The notes under the pieces: model-generated | Database searches by the model: none | What the model saw: the letters and a program-made list of their open reading frames with translations, nothing else | Told to the model about the DNA's origin: nothing | Shown: piece after piece, positions 34,799-43,250 of the stretch | Layout of the letters: each line of letters starts with the position of its first letter | Position numbering within the stretch: the first letter of the stretch is position 1 | Position numbers and translations under genes: made by a program | Assembly (NCBI RefSeq): GCF_000621325.1 | Contig: NZ_JHYQ01000017.1 | Span: forward strand, 35,776 to 99,775 | Length of the DNA: 64,000 nucleotides | From: Thiothrix lacustris DSM 21227 | GTDB lineage: Bacteria; Pseudomonadota; Gammaproteobacteria; Thiotrichales; Thiotrichaceae | Reading direction: 5' to 3'

Positions 34799-36661
34799 AT
34801 GAGTCAAGAAGAGCAGCAGCAGTCAAGCTTGAAAGAGTTAATTGCCAAAGGTAAGGAGCAGGGCTACCTCACCTATGCTGAGGTCAACGACCATCTGCCA
34901 GATACTATCGTTGACCCCGAGCAGATTGAAGATATCGTTGCGATGATCAACGATATGGGCATTACGGTGTTTGAACATGCCCCGGATGCGGATTCCTTAT
35001 TGCTGAATGATGATGCACCTCAAGCAGATGATGAAGCTGCTGAAGAAGCCGCAGCAGCATTGGCGAATGTTGACGGTGATTTCGGGCGTACCACTGACCC
35101 CGTGCGTATGTACATGCGTGAAATGGGTACAGTGGAATTGCTGACCCGTGAGGGTGAAATTCAAATCGCTATTCGTATTGAAGAAGGTTTGAACGAAATT
35201 TTGCGAGCATTGGCTCAATACCCCGCATCGACTGAACTGTTGCTGGATAAAGCTGCGCTCATTGACTCGGAAGAGATGCGTCTAACTGACATCATCAACG
35301 GTTTCGTTAATCCAGATGAAGACTTGAGTGCTTTCCCGGTCGCGGTTGTGGAAGACACGACTCCGTTGGAAGAAGAGGATGAGAACGAGGTCGAAGAGGA
35401 AGACGATGACGTTGACGATCCGATTGATACAGGACCAGATCCTGAAGAAGCTCGGATCAAGTTCGCCGAATTGCGTGAACTGTATGAAGCATCGAAAGCC
35501 GCGAGCTTGGGTAATGATTCATTAGCTTACACCGCTACCCGTGATGCCGTCGCGACCAAATTCATGGAATTCCGTCTGGCTCAGCCGATCATTGAGCAGT
35601 TGACCGTACAACTGAATGAAATCGTTGACCGTATTCGCCAGAACGAACGTCACATTATGAAGTTGTGCGTGCAAAAAGGCGGCATGGCGCGTCAGGATTT
35701 CATCGACAGTTTCCCGAACAGTTCCACCGATCTGGAATGGTTGAGTAATTACTGTTCTACCAAGCGTGGGGATAACAGCCGTTTGCTGACATTCTTGCCA
35801 AAAACGCAGGAAGCCCAAAAAGAATTGCTGGATATTGAGCGCGAATGCAACTTGTCTATCTCGCAAATCAAAGACATCAACCGCAGCATGTCAGTCGGCG
35901 AAGCCAAAGCCCGCCGTGCCAAAAAAGAGATGGTCGAAGCCAACTTGCGTTTGGTTATCTCCATTGCGAAGAAATACACTAACCGTGGCCTGCAATTCCT
36001 CGACCTGATTCAGGAAGGCAATATTGGCCTGATGAAAGCGGTCGACAAGTTTGAATATCGTCGTGGTTATAAATTCTCGACTTACGCGACCTGGTGGATT
36101 CGTCAGGCGATTACCCGTTCGATTGCGGATCAGGCACGTACCATCCGTATTCCGGTGCACATGATCGAAACCATCAACAAGCTCAACCGCATTTCGCGCA
36201 AGCTGTTGCAGGAAAAAGGCCGTGAGGCGACCCCAGAAGAATTGGCCGAAGCGATGGATATGCCGGAAGACAAAATCCGCAAAGTCCTGAAAATCGCTAA
36301 GGAACCGATTTCGATGGAAACCCCGATTGGTGACGATGAAGATTCGCATCTGGGTGATTTTATCGAAGACGGTAATATTCTGTCGCCGATTGAATCTGCT
36401 ACCACGTCTAGCTTGTCGGAAATCACCCGTGAAGTGCTTTCCAGCCTGACGTCGCGTGAAGCCAAAGTTCTGCGGATGCGTTTCGGTATCGACATGAATA
36501 CCGACCATACGCTGGAAGAAGTAGGCAAGCAGTTCGACGTAACCCGTGAGCGTATCCGTCAAATTGAAGCGAAAGCCTTGCGCAAGTTGCGTCATCCGAG
36601 CCGTTCGGATATGCTACGCAGCTTCCTTGAATACGAACCGGGCGTCTTGCCGACGAACTAA
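34799..36661 (+). CDS. rpoD: RNA polymerase primary sigma factor (sigma-70)
   Basis: 620 residues. Region 1.1 ([26 protein letters not shown]), region 1.2 ([21 protein letters not shown]), the large non-conserved region with an acidic block at about 180-220 ([18 protein letters not shown]), region 2 ([59 protein letters not shown]), region 3, and the region 4 HTH ([27 protein letters not shown]). It directs housekeeping transcription. Follows dnaG by 71 bp and is followed by a tRNA gene. Confidence 0.97.
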   Translation: MSQEEQQQSSLKELIAKGKEQGYLTYAEVNDHLPDTIVDPEQIEDIVAMINDMGITVFEHAPDADSLLLNDDAPQADDEAAEEAAAALANVDGDFGRTTDPVRMYMREMGTVELLTREGEIQIAIRIEEGLNEILRALAQYPASTELLLDKAALIDSEEMRLTDIINGFVNPDEDLSAFPVAVVEDTTPLEEEDENEVEEEDDDVDDPIDTGPDPEEARIKFAELRELYEASKAASLGNDSLAYTATRDAVATKFMEFRLAQPIIEQLTVQLNEIVDRIRQNERHIMKLCVQKGGMARQDFIDSFPNSSTDLEWLSNYCSTKRGDNSRLLTFLPKTQEAQKELLDIERECNLSISQIKDINRSMSVGEAKARRAKKEMVEANLRLVISIAKKYTNRGLQFLDLIQEGNIGLMKAVDKFEYRRGYKFSTYATWWIRQAITRSIADQARTIRIPVHMIETINKLNRISRKLLQEKGREATPEELAEAMDMPEDKIRKVLKIAKEPISMETPIGDDEDSHLGDFIEDGNILSPIESATTSSLSEITREVLSSLTSREAKVLRMRFGIDMNTDHTLEEVGKQFDVTRERIRQIEAKALRKLRHPSRSDMLRSFLEYEPGVLPTN

Positions 36662-36675
36662 CCGTAACGTTTTCC

Positions 36676-36752
<77 letters not shown>

Positions 36753-36770
36753 AATATCCATTAAAACATC

Positions 36771-36799
36771 AAAGGCTTACAGCAATGTGAGCCTTTTTT
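36771..36799 (+). terminator. Rho-independent terminator after the tRNA
   Basis: AAAGGCTTAC pairs with GTGAGCCTTT (one T-G) across AGCAAT and is followed by a T tract. It ends the dnaG-rpoD-tRNA transcript. Confidence 0.8.
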
Positions 36800-36889
36800 G
36801 TGTCTGGCTTTCTTGAAATGAATCATGAAAAAAGTCCGCTCGTGGTGGGCTTTTGAGGCTTGTATTACGTATTGGCTCGTCGTACTATA

Positions 36890-36907
36890 TTAGTAATTGC
36901 TTACTAA
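36890..36907. promoter_or_regulatory. Probable TetR operator TTAGTAA-N4-TTACTAA
   Basis: A perfect 7-bp inverted repeat with 4-bp spacing, nine bases before the TetR-family start and overlapping TATATT (36886-36891), a possible -10. This position and size are typical of TetR autorepression. Confidence 0.65.
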
Positions 36908-36916
36908 CATAAACCA

Positions 36917-37552
36917 ATGGAATATCCTGCTATGAAAGCTGCCACCGTTTCTCTACGCCAATCCACTGAAGCTCGCCAAGCCGAAATGGTGCAAGCGGTG
37001 TTGGCGCTGGCGGCACGCCAAGAGCCAGCCAGCATCACCACCACTCACATTGCCCATGAAGTCGGTTTGAGCCAAGGCGCAGTCTTCCGCCACTTCCCCA
37101 ACAAACAGGCGATTTGGCTGAATGTGGCGGAATGGCTGGAAGCAACCTTATTACCGTTGGTTCAAACCGCCGCCAAATCTTCGTCTGACCCGCTGGAAAA
37201 CCTCAGCAATATCTTCCGCGCCCATTTGCAATTTGTGCAGGAAAATCCCGGCGTGCCGCGTTTTATTTTCCACGAATTGCAGCAACCCGCCGACTCCCCG
37301 GTCAAGCAGCAAGTGGCGGGGATGCTGCAAGTTTACAGCGGTATCCTGATCCGGGTACTGCAACAAGCCAAAGCGCAGGGGCTGGTATTACCGACACTGG
37401 ATGAACGCAGCGCTGCCACGTTGTTTATCGGTTCGATTCAGGGATTAGTGATGCAGGCGATGCTGATCGGCTCTTGCGCAGCGATCCAGCCGCTGATCCC
37501 CGGTGTCTGGAACTTGTATTGTCGTGCTATCCGCGAGGAGCCAAACGCATGA
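36917..37552 (+). CDS. TetR/AcrR-family repressor
   Basis: 211 residues (206 if the ATG at 36932 is used). The N-terminal HTH is SITTTHIAHEVGLSQGAVFRHFPNKQAIW; the C-terminal ligand domain is helical and diverged (FRAHLQFVQENPGVPRFIFHELQ). It is the first gene of a unit with a membrane-fusion protein, a permease and an ATPase, and its stop overlaps the next start (ATGA), so it most likely controls this exporter through the palindrome just upstream. Inducer unknown. Confidence 0.88.
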   Translation: MEYPAMKAATVSLRQSTEARQAEMVQAVLALAARQEPASITTTHIAHEVGLSQGAVFRHFPNKQAIWLNVAEWLEATLLPLVQTAAKSSSDPLENLSNIFRAHLQFVQENPGVPRFIFHELQQPADSPVKQQVAGMLQVYSGILIRVLQQAKAQGLVLPTLDERSAATLFIGSIQGLVMQAMLIGSCAAIQPLIPGVWNLYCRAIREEPNA

Positions 37553-38712
37553 AAAGCCCGCTACTCAAAAAGATTATATTACCGCTGATTGTTTTGGTCA
37601 TTCTGGGGGGCTTTGGCTGGGTTGTGACCCAACAAGGGCCGATGGCTCCGACGCAAGTGACCGTTGCCCCTGTGACCCGTCAAGCGATTGCTGCCAGTGT
37701 CTTCGGCATTGGCACGGTCGAAGCGCGTTACAGCTACCGCATCGGCCCCACGACTGCCGGGCGCGTCAAGCAAGTGTTGGTCGATGTCGGCGACAGCGTA
37801 AAAGCCGGACAAACGCTGGCGATTATGGAGGGTGTTGACCTTGATGCCCGCATTCAGGCCGCCGGTTTGGCCGCCGAACGTGCCACCGCCAGCATTGCCA
37901 GTGCCACCGCGCAAACCAAGGAAGCCGCCGCCCGCCTGAGTCTTGCCCAGCGTGAAGCTCAACGCCAGCGCGAACTCGCTGCCAAAGCCTTGGTCAGCCA
38001 AAGCAGCAGCGATACCCGCCAGCAAGACCTTGCGGTTACGACGGCCGCTGTCGAAGCCAGCAAAGCCGCGCTTGAGGTTGCCAATAAGGAACAGCAACGC
38101 CTGCAAGCCGAACAGCAAGTCTTACGCCAACAACAAGCCAACCTCGTACTAACCGCCCCGGTGGCGGGCATGATCACCACCCGTGATGCCGAAGCAGGCA
38201 CAACGCTGGTGGCAGGCCAGCCTGTCCTCACCCTTGCCGACCCGCAAAGCTACTGGGTAAAAGCCCGCATTGACCAAAGCCAAGCGCTCGGTTTGCAAGC
38301 AGGGCAGGCCGCCAGCATTACCCTACGTTCCGCCCCACAGCAAGCACTCGCAGGCAAGCTGACGCGGATCGAACCCGTCAGCGACAGCATCACCGAAGAA
38401 CGCATTGTCGGCATTGCTTTCACCCCGGTTCCAGCGGCTTTATCGTCCGGCGAACTGGCAGAAGTCACCCTGCAAACCGGGCAAAAGTCTGATGCACTGG
38501 TCATCCCCAATGCCGCCCTCCAGCAACATGACGGGCAAACCGGGGTGTGGAAACTCAATGGCGACAACACCTTGCAGTTCACCCCCGTGCAAACCGGCAT
38601 CCAGTCACTCGATGGTCAGGTGGAAATTCTCGGCGGCTTACAGGCGGATGAAAACATCGTGGTGTACACCAGCAAAACCCTCAGCGCTACCAGCAAAATC
38701 AAGGTGGTGTAG
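37549..38712 (+). CDS. Periplasmic adaptor (HlyD/MFP family) of an ABC exporter
   Basis: 387 residues from the ATG at 37549 (GAGGAG upstream, overlap with the TetR stop). One N-terminal transmembrane anchor (LLKKIILPLIVLVILGGFGWVV), then the lipoyl-like halves (GRVKQVLVDVGDSVKAGQTLAIM and LVLTAPVAGMITTRDAEAG) flanking an Ala/Gln-rich coiled-coil hairpin (about 100-200), and beta-barrel domains. The partner genes downstream (FtsX-type permease and ATPase) point to a DevBCA or MacAB-like type I exporter rather than an RND pump. The outer-membrane channel is not encoded here. Confidence 0.87.
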   Translation: MKSPLLKKIILPLIVLVILGGFGWVVTQQGPMAPTQVTVAPVTRQAIAASVFGIGTVEARYSYRIGPTTAGRVKQVLVDVGDSVKAGQTLAIMEGVDLDARIQAAGLAAERATASIASATAQTKEAAARLSLAQREAQRQRELAAKALVSQSSSDTRQQDLAVTTAAVEASKAALEVANKEQQRLQAEQQVLRQQQANLVLTAPVAGMITTRDAEAGTTLVAGQPVLTLADPQSYWVKARIDQSQALGLQAGQAASITLRSAPQQALAGKLTRIEPVSDSITEERIVGIAFTPVPAALSSGELAEVTLQTGQKSDALVIPNAALQQHDGQTGVWKLNGDNTLQFTPVQTGIQSLDGQVEILGGLQADENIVVYTSKTLSATSKIKVV

Positions 38713-38732
38713 CAACTGGCAGGGGTCAAGCC

Positions 38733-39926
38733 ATGATCAGCCTCGCCGCCCGCGATATTGCGCATTCGTGGTCAAAATACGTGTTCACCGGGGTTGGCTT
38801 GGGTTTGCTGATCGGCGTCACCTTGTCGATGGCGGGCATTTATCGCGGCATGGTGGATGATGCACAAGTGTTATTGCGCAACAGCCATGCCGATGTGTGG
38901 GTAGTTCAAAAAGACACCCAAGGCCCCTATGCCGAATCCTCCAGCCTACCCGATGATATATACCGGGGTGTGCTGGGAATGCCCGGCGTGGAACAGGCCG
39001 CCAACGTCACCTATTTCACCATGCAAGTGCAGCACCAGGGCAAAGACACTCGTGTGATGGTGGTCGGCTTTGAACCGGGGCAACCGGGTGCGCCACCTTC
39101 ACTGGTAGCCGGTCGCCACGTAACCCGTTCCCATTACGAAGCGGTGGCTGACGTGAAAGCGGGTTTTAAGCTGGGCGAAAAAATCCGCATCCGCCGCAAC
39201 GATTACACCATTGTCGGCTTGAGCCAGCGCACCGTATCGACGGGGGGCGACCCGATGGTGTTCATCCCGCTGGCTGATGCACAGGCGGCACAATTCCAGA
39301 AAGATAACGATGCGATTGTCAGCGGGCGCGAACGTACCGCTGCGAACCCCGCTTTCAACCGCCCCAGCGTGCCGGGCTTGCTGGAAGCAGTGCAAGCCAG
39401 CCAGATCACCAGCCACAACGTCAATGCGGTACTGGTGCGGGTACGCCCCGGCTGGGATGCGGCGCAAGTGGCTGCCGACATCCAGCGCTGGAAACACTTG
39501 CAAGCCTACACCTACGCCAACATGGAGGAGATTGCTGTCCAAAAGCTGATTGCTACCTCCGCCAAACAGATTGGTTTATTTCTGGTCATTCTCACCCTTG
39601 TCAGTACCGCGATTGTGTCCTTCATCATCTACACCATGACGCTGGGGAAAATCCGTGAAATTGCCGTCCTCAAGCTGATCGGTACGCGCAATAGCACGAT
39701 TGCGTGGATGATTTTGCAGGAATCCATCGGGCTAGGGTTGGTTGGATTCATTATCGGCAAGACCGTGGCGACCTTGTGGGCACCTGTCTTCCCCAAGTAT
39801 GTATTGTTGCTGCCGCTGGATGCGGTGCTGGGGCTGTTGGTGATTGTGCTGGTGTGTACGCTGGCCAGCGTGATGGCAATCCGTGCGGCTTTGAAAGTAG
39901 ACCCCGCCGAAGCGATAGGAGGCTGA
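38733..39926 (+). CDS. ABC exporter permease (FtsX/MacB-type, DevC-like)
   Basis: 397 residues. TM1 near the N-terminus (YVFTGVGLGLLIGVTLSMAGIY), a periplasmic domain of about 230 residues (SHADVWVVQKDTQGPYAESSSLP), then three helices at the C-terminus (IGLFLVILTLVSTAIVSFIIYTM; SIGLGLVGFIIGKTV; AVLGLLVIVLVCTLASVMAI). The IYTMTLGKIREIAVLKLIGT loop is the FtsX domain signature that contacts the ATPase. It sits between its adaptor (20 bp) and ATPase genes. Confidence 0.87.
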   Translation: MISLAARDIAHSWSKYVFTGVGLGLLIGVTLSMAGIYRGMVDDAQVLLRNSHADVWVVQKDTQGPYAESSSLPDDIYRGVLGMPGVEQAANVTYFTMQVQHQGKDTRVMVVGFEPGQPGAPPSLVAGRHVTRSHYEAVADVKAGFKLGEKIRIRRNDYTIVGLSQRTVSTGGDPMVFIPLADAQAAQFQKDNDAIVSGRERTAANPAFNRPSVPGLLEAVQASQITSHNVNAVLVRVRPGWDAAQVAADIQRWKHLQAYTYANMEEIAVQKLIATSAKQIGLFLVILTLVSTAIVSFIIYTMTLGKIREIAVLKLIGTRNSTIAWMILQESIGLGLVGFIIGKTVATLWAPVFPKYVLLLPLDAVLGLLVIVLVCTLASVMAIRAALKVDPAEAIGG

Positions 39927-39928
39927 TC

Positions 39929-40642
39929 ATGAGCGATACCCGTTCTAACGATATCCCGGCGATTGAACTGCGCGGCCTGTGCAAGCGTTACGGCAGCGGC
40001 GACACCGCAGTGGATGCGCTCAAAGGCGTGGACATGCGCATTGCCCCCGGCGAAGTGGTCGGTCTGGTCGGCCCCAGCGGTTCAGGCAAAAGCACCTTGC
40101 TGAAAAGTTTGGGCGCAGTGATTGACCCGACGGCGGGGCAGATGTTTCTGGGCGGGGAAGCCATCTTCGATGGGGTATGGAAGGTCAACGATTTACGCAC
40201 CTTGCGCCGTGACCGGATTGGCTTTGTATTCCAAGCCCCGTACCTGATCCCGTTTCTGGACGTGACCGACAATGTGGCGCTGTTGCCGATGCTAGCGGGC
40301 AAATCTAATCGCGAAGCCCGCCGCCGGGCGCTGGAATTGCTGGAAGCCCTGGACATGGGGCATCGTGCCAAAGCCAACCCGTCGCAGCTTTCCGGCGGTG
40401 AACAGCAGCGCGTGTCGATTGCGCGTGCTTTGGCGAATAACCCGCCGATTATTCTTGCCGACGAACCCACCGCACCGCTGGACAGCGAACGTGCCTTGGG
40501 GGTAATGGGTATTCTTAACGCGATGGCGCAACAGCACCAGACCGCTATTATCGTGGTGACACACGACGAAAAAATCATCCCCCTGTTCAAGCGGATTTAC
40601 CACATCCGCGACGGCAAGACATATGAAGAAAGCGTAGGATAA
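39929..40642 (+). CDS. ABC exporter ATP-binding protein (DevA/LolD-like)
   Basis: 237 residues from the ATG at 39929 (AGGAGG seven bases upstream). Walker A GPSGSGKSTLLKSLG, Q-loop FVFQAPYLIPFLDV, signature LSGGEQQRVSIARAL, Walker B PIILADEPT, then APLDS and the H-loop VVTHDEKIIP. The family couples ATP hydrolysis to FtsX-like permeases. It is the last gene of the TetR-adaptor-permease-ATPase unit. Confidence 0.9.
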   Translation: MSDTRSNDIPAIELRGLCKRYGSGDTAVDALKGVDMRIAPGEVVGLVGPSGSGKSTLLKSLGAVIDPTAGQMFLGGEAIFDGVWKVNDLRTLRRDRIGFVFQAPYLIPFLDVTDNVALLPMLAGKSNREARRRALELLEALDMGHRAKANPSQLSGGEQQRVSIARALANNPPIILADEPTAPLDSERALGVMGILNAMAQQHQTAIIVVTHDEKIIPLFKRIYHIRDGKTYEESVG

Positions 40643-40655
40643 ATACCTTATCAAT

Positions 40656-40697
40656 TTGATCAACTTCAATGCCGTGCACTATCCGTTAGTTTAAGAT
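40656..40697 (+). promoter_or_regulatory. FNR/ANR-box promoter of the globin gene
   Basis: TTGAT-CAAC-TTCAA (40656-40669) matches the FNR consensus TTGAT-N4-ATCAA at nine of ten positions. A -10-like TAAGAT at 40692-40697 stands at the distance expected for a class II FNR promoter (box centred near -41.5). The globin start is 36 bp further. Low-oxygen control is thus likely. Confidence 0.55.
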
Positions 40698-40733
40698 GCA
40701 CATTCCATTTTTTTGTAACAAGAAAAGCCCCAG

Positions 40734-41000
40734 ATGAGAGACGTATTCAAACGCATTGGTGGCAAAGCCGCTGTTGACGCGGCGGTAGACCGTTTTTACG
40801 TTTACATGTTGGAAGATGACCGTGTAAAACACTTCTTCGCCAATATCAATATGGAAAAACAGCGCCAGCACCAGAAGGATTTCATCGGCTTCGCCTTGGG
40901 TGCAGAAGGTGGCTATGCGGGTAAAGACATGCGTGCCGCCCACCAGGCCGAGGCTGGTGCCATTGTGGAAAGTACCCGTACCGACGTGCTCTGCCGTTGA
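40734..41000 (+). CDS. Group 1 truncated haemoglobin with internal deletion
   Basis: 88 residues; the family has about 115-125. The N-terminal two-thirds is intact: FKRIGGKAAVDAAVDRFYVYML, DDRVKHFF, MEKQRQHQKDFIGFALG, and GKDMRAAH with the proximal (F8) His. Normal proteins then continue with about 35-40 residues of helices G/H; here RAAHQ joins directly to AEAGAIVESTRTDVLCR, which matches the family's usual C-terminal end. The reading frame is kept. So this looks like an in-frame internal deletion rather than a frameshift. Whether it still binds haem or is a decaying gene is unclear. Confidence 0.75.
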   Translation: MRDVFKRIGGKAAVDAAVDRFYVYMLEDDRVKHFFANINMEKQRQHQKDFIGFALGAEGGYAGKDMRAAHQAEAGAIVESTRTDVLCR

Positions 41001-41031
41001 GTCCAGCCTGCCCATTGCCATCACCCCGTAA

Positions 41032-41065
41032 CGCCCGTTAAAACGGGCGGTATTGCTACCGCCCA
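41032..41065. terminator. Two overlapping, mutually exclusive hairpins
   Basis: CGCCCGTT-AAA-AACGGGCG (41032-41050) and GGGCGGTA-TTGC-TACCGCCC (41046-41065) share GGGCG, so only one can form at a time. They lie between the convergent globin gene and nar operon. No T run follows on either strand. They probably end or stabilise the mRNA ends. Confidence 0.45.
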
Positions 41066-41118
41066 CAACCCCTGGTCAGTGGCTTACTTCCGACCAGTTT
41101 CGGAGGGTCTTGAAAACG

Positions 41119-41877
41119 TTACTGCATCAGTGGTGAACCCGCCGCATTAAAGGCAATCCCTTCTACGCCAATCTCGGCACCCAACACTTGCAGGTACTGG
41201 CTTAATGCCCGCCGGGTAACTTGCTCATGCAAATACTGGCGGATACGGGTCGCAACGTGCTGATACTCCAATGGCTCACCTTCGACGCGCTGGTCTACCC
41301 GAACCAGATGAAAACCAAAGCGGGTTTCCACCGGGTTCGCGCACAGCCCTACCGGGAGCAGCCACACTTGCCGTTCAAATTCTGCCACGGTTTGCCCTTT
41401 GGATAACTGCCCCAGACTGCCGCCTTGCCCGGAAGAGGGGCAGGCAGAATATTGCTGCGCCAGTGCGGCAAAACTGCCAGGGTCAGCTTGCAATTGCCGT
41501 AACAATTGCGCTGCCAGAATGCGCTGCTGGTCACGTTGCGGCATATCATCCGGTGCAGCGGGCAGCAGGATATGGCTGACCGCCAGCAATACGGGCGTAT
41601 GGAAACGCGCCCGGTTGCTATGGAAGTAATGTTGGCATTGCTCTTCTGTCGGCTCAGGAACAATCAGCTCCTGTTCCAACAGCAAGGCAGTGCGTTCTTC
41701 TTCCGTTGCAGCGGTAATGCCCCGTTCGGTGGCGCGTTGTTCCAGCAAGGTTTTGATGACCAAGCTAGTGGCGGCCGCCTGCCACGCTGCTTCCATCTGC
41801 TCGGCGGGGTGGTATTGCAACTCACGGGCAATCGCTTCCGCTGTTACTTCGTGCTTACCCACTTGAATGTTTTCCAT
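41119..41877 (-). CDS. PpiC-type peptidyl-prolyl isomerase of the nar operon
   Basis: 252 residues. A SurA-like N-terminal helical part (about 1-95) and one parvulin domain (about 96-200): LLAVSHILLPAA, AQLLRQLQADPGSFAALAQQYSACPSSGQGGSLGQL, FERQVWLLPVGLCANPVETRFGFHLVRVDQR. No signal peptide, so cytosolic. PpiC-like genes directly after narI occur in Pseudomonas and other denitrifiers; a role in maturing the nitrate reductase is likely but not shown here. Confidence 0.87.
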   Translation of the reverse strand: MENIQVGKHEVTAEAIARELQYHPAEQMEAAWQAAATSLVIKTLLEQRATERGITAATEEERTALLLEQELIVPEPTEEQCQHYFHSNRARFHTPVLLAVSHILLPAAPDDMPQRDQQRILAAQLLRQLQADPGSFAALAQQYSACPSSGQGGSLGQLSKGQTVAEFERQVWLLPVGLCANPVETRFGFHLVRVDQRVEGEPLEYQHVATRIRQYLHEQVTRRALSQYLQVLGAEIGVEGIAFNAAGSPLMQ

Positions 41878-41887
41878 GATGAACTCC

Positions 41888-42565
41888 TTAGCCGCGCTGA
41901 CGCACGATCTGGTATTGACGGCTCACGTATTGCACCGGCACGCTCCAGATGTGCACCAGACGGGTGAACGGGAACAGCAGGAAGATGGTCAGGCCGAGGA
42001 AAATATGCAGCTTGAAAATAAAGCCGACAGTCGCCAGATGTTCCGCCGCGCCACCTTTGAAGAACACGATGGATTGCGCCCATTCTGCCAACAGCAACAT
42101 ATTGCTGCCATCCAGATGCCCCAGTGTCGGGATGATGGTCAACAGACCCAAGGTAACTTGCACCAGCAAGATACCAATCACGGCCAGATCCATTGTCGAA
42201 CCGGTAGCACGTACCCGTGCGTCATTCTTGCGGCGCATGAACAGCAGGAATGCACCATACCAACAAGCAGCCCCGGCAATACCACCGACCAGAATCGCCA
42301 GTACCTGTTTCGTACCCGGTGACATGAACGGTTCATACAGCCAATGCGGGGTCAGCAAGCCGACCAAATGCCCGAAAAAGATCACCAAAATGCCCACATG
42401 GAACAAATTGCTCGCCAGTTGCATCCCGTTCTTGCGCAACATCTGGCTGGAACCTGCCCGCCACGTATATTGCGCTTGGTCGTAACGCAACCAGCTACCG
42501 ATCAGAAACACCGCACCCGCGACATAGGGGTACAGCCCAAAGAAAAGTGAATCAAAGTATGACAT
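41888..42565 (-). CDS. narI: Respiratory nitrate reductase gamma subunit (cytochrome b)
   Basis: 225 residues from the ATG at 42565 (GGGAG upstream, start four bases after narJ stop); the frame runs further up but within narJ. Five transmembrane helices; haem-ligand histidines lie in SNLFHVGILVIFFGHLVGLL and in AAEHLATVGFIFKLHIFLGL. It oxidises quinol at the outer face and passes electrons to NarH. Confidence 0.94.
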   Translation of the reverse strand: MSYFDSLFFGLYPYVAGAVFLIGSWLRYDQAQYTWRAGSSQMLRKNGMQLASNLFHVGILVIFFGHLVGLLTPHWLYEPFMSPGTKQVLAILVGGIAGAACWYGAFLLFMRRKNDARVRATGSTMDLAVIGILLVQVTLGLLTIIPTLGHLDGSNMLLLAEWAQSIVFFKGGAAEHLATVGFIFKLHIFLGLTIFLLFPFTRLVHIWSVPVQYVSRQYQIVRQRG

Positions 42566-42566
42566 A

Positions 42567-43250
42567 TCAGTTCTCCCGAAAATGCAGCGTATGGGTTTGG
42601 CTGGTGGATTGGGTAGGTCGGCAAGAAGCCCCTTTGTCTTCCACAAAGTTGACCATTTCTTCTTCCCAGACCTTATCCATCGCAGCGGCAGTATCGTCAC
42701 GCGGTTCAGCAGCGGCTTTCTCGCGTAACACGACCATATCCGGCTGGATATTGATCATCGCCAACAGCGCATCAAACAGCAGGTGGTAAGCACTTTCGCG
42801 TTCCTGCAAACGTGCCGACAATAGCGCGAGGATGGGGTGAACATCCCCCAAGCCTTGCGCGGCCTCGTCTTCCTCGCGGGTCGACAGGTATTCGAGGAAC
42901 AGCGGAATGTAATCCGGCAATTCCTTGGCGCTCAGCTCCAGCCCCGCATCACGGTATTGCTGGAGCAGATCCACCATGGCCTGCCCCCGCGCCCGTGATT
43001 CACCGTGGACGTGTTCAAACAACAGCAGGGAAAGGGTGCGTCCCCGGTCAAACAGGGCAACGTAGTCTTCCTGACTATCCATCAACTCAGCGGTACACAG
43101 TTGCTGCACAAAGTTTGTCAGCGAACCACGCAGCGCTGCCGGGAAACGGGTTTCCTCACGGATCACGTCGATCAGGGCGCTACGGGCTTCCACTAGCTCC
43201 GCGCTGGGGTAATCCAGCAAGCGGGCGATAACGGCAAGACTCTTGATCAT
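42567..43250 (-). CDS. narJ: Nitrate reductase chaperone NarJ
   Basis: 227 residues, helical. SLAVIARLLDYPSAELVEARSALIDVI and LLLFEHVHGESRARGQAMVDLLQQYRDAGL are typical of NarJ/TorD chaperones. It assists insertion of molybdenum cofactor and Fe-S centres into NarG. The ATG overlaps the narH stop by four bases. Confidence 0.92.
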   Translation of the reverse strand: MIKSLAVIARLLDYPSAELVEARSALIDVIREETRFPAALRGSLTNFVQQLCTAELMDSQEDYVALFDRGRTLSLLLFEHVHGESRARGQAMVDLLQQYRDAGLELSAKELPDYIPLFLEYLSTREEDEAAQGLGDVHPILALLSARLQERESAYHLLFDALLAMINIQPDMVVLREKAAAEPRDDTAAAMDKVWEEEMVNFVEDKGASCRPTQSTSQTHTLHFREN

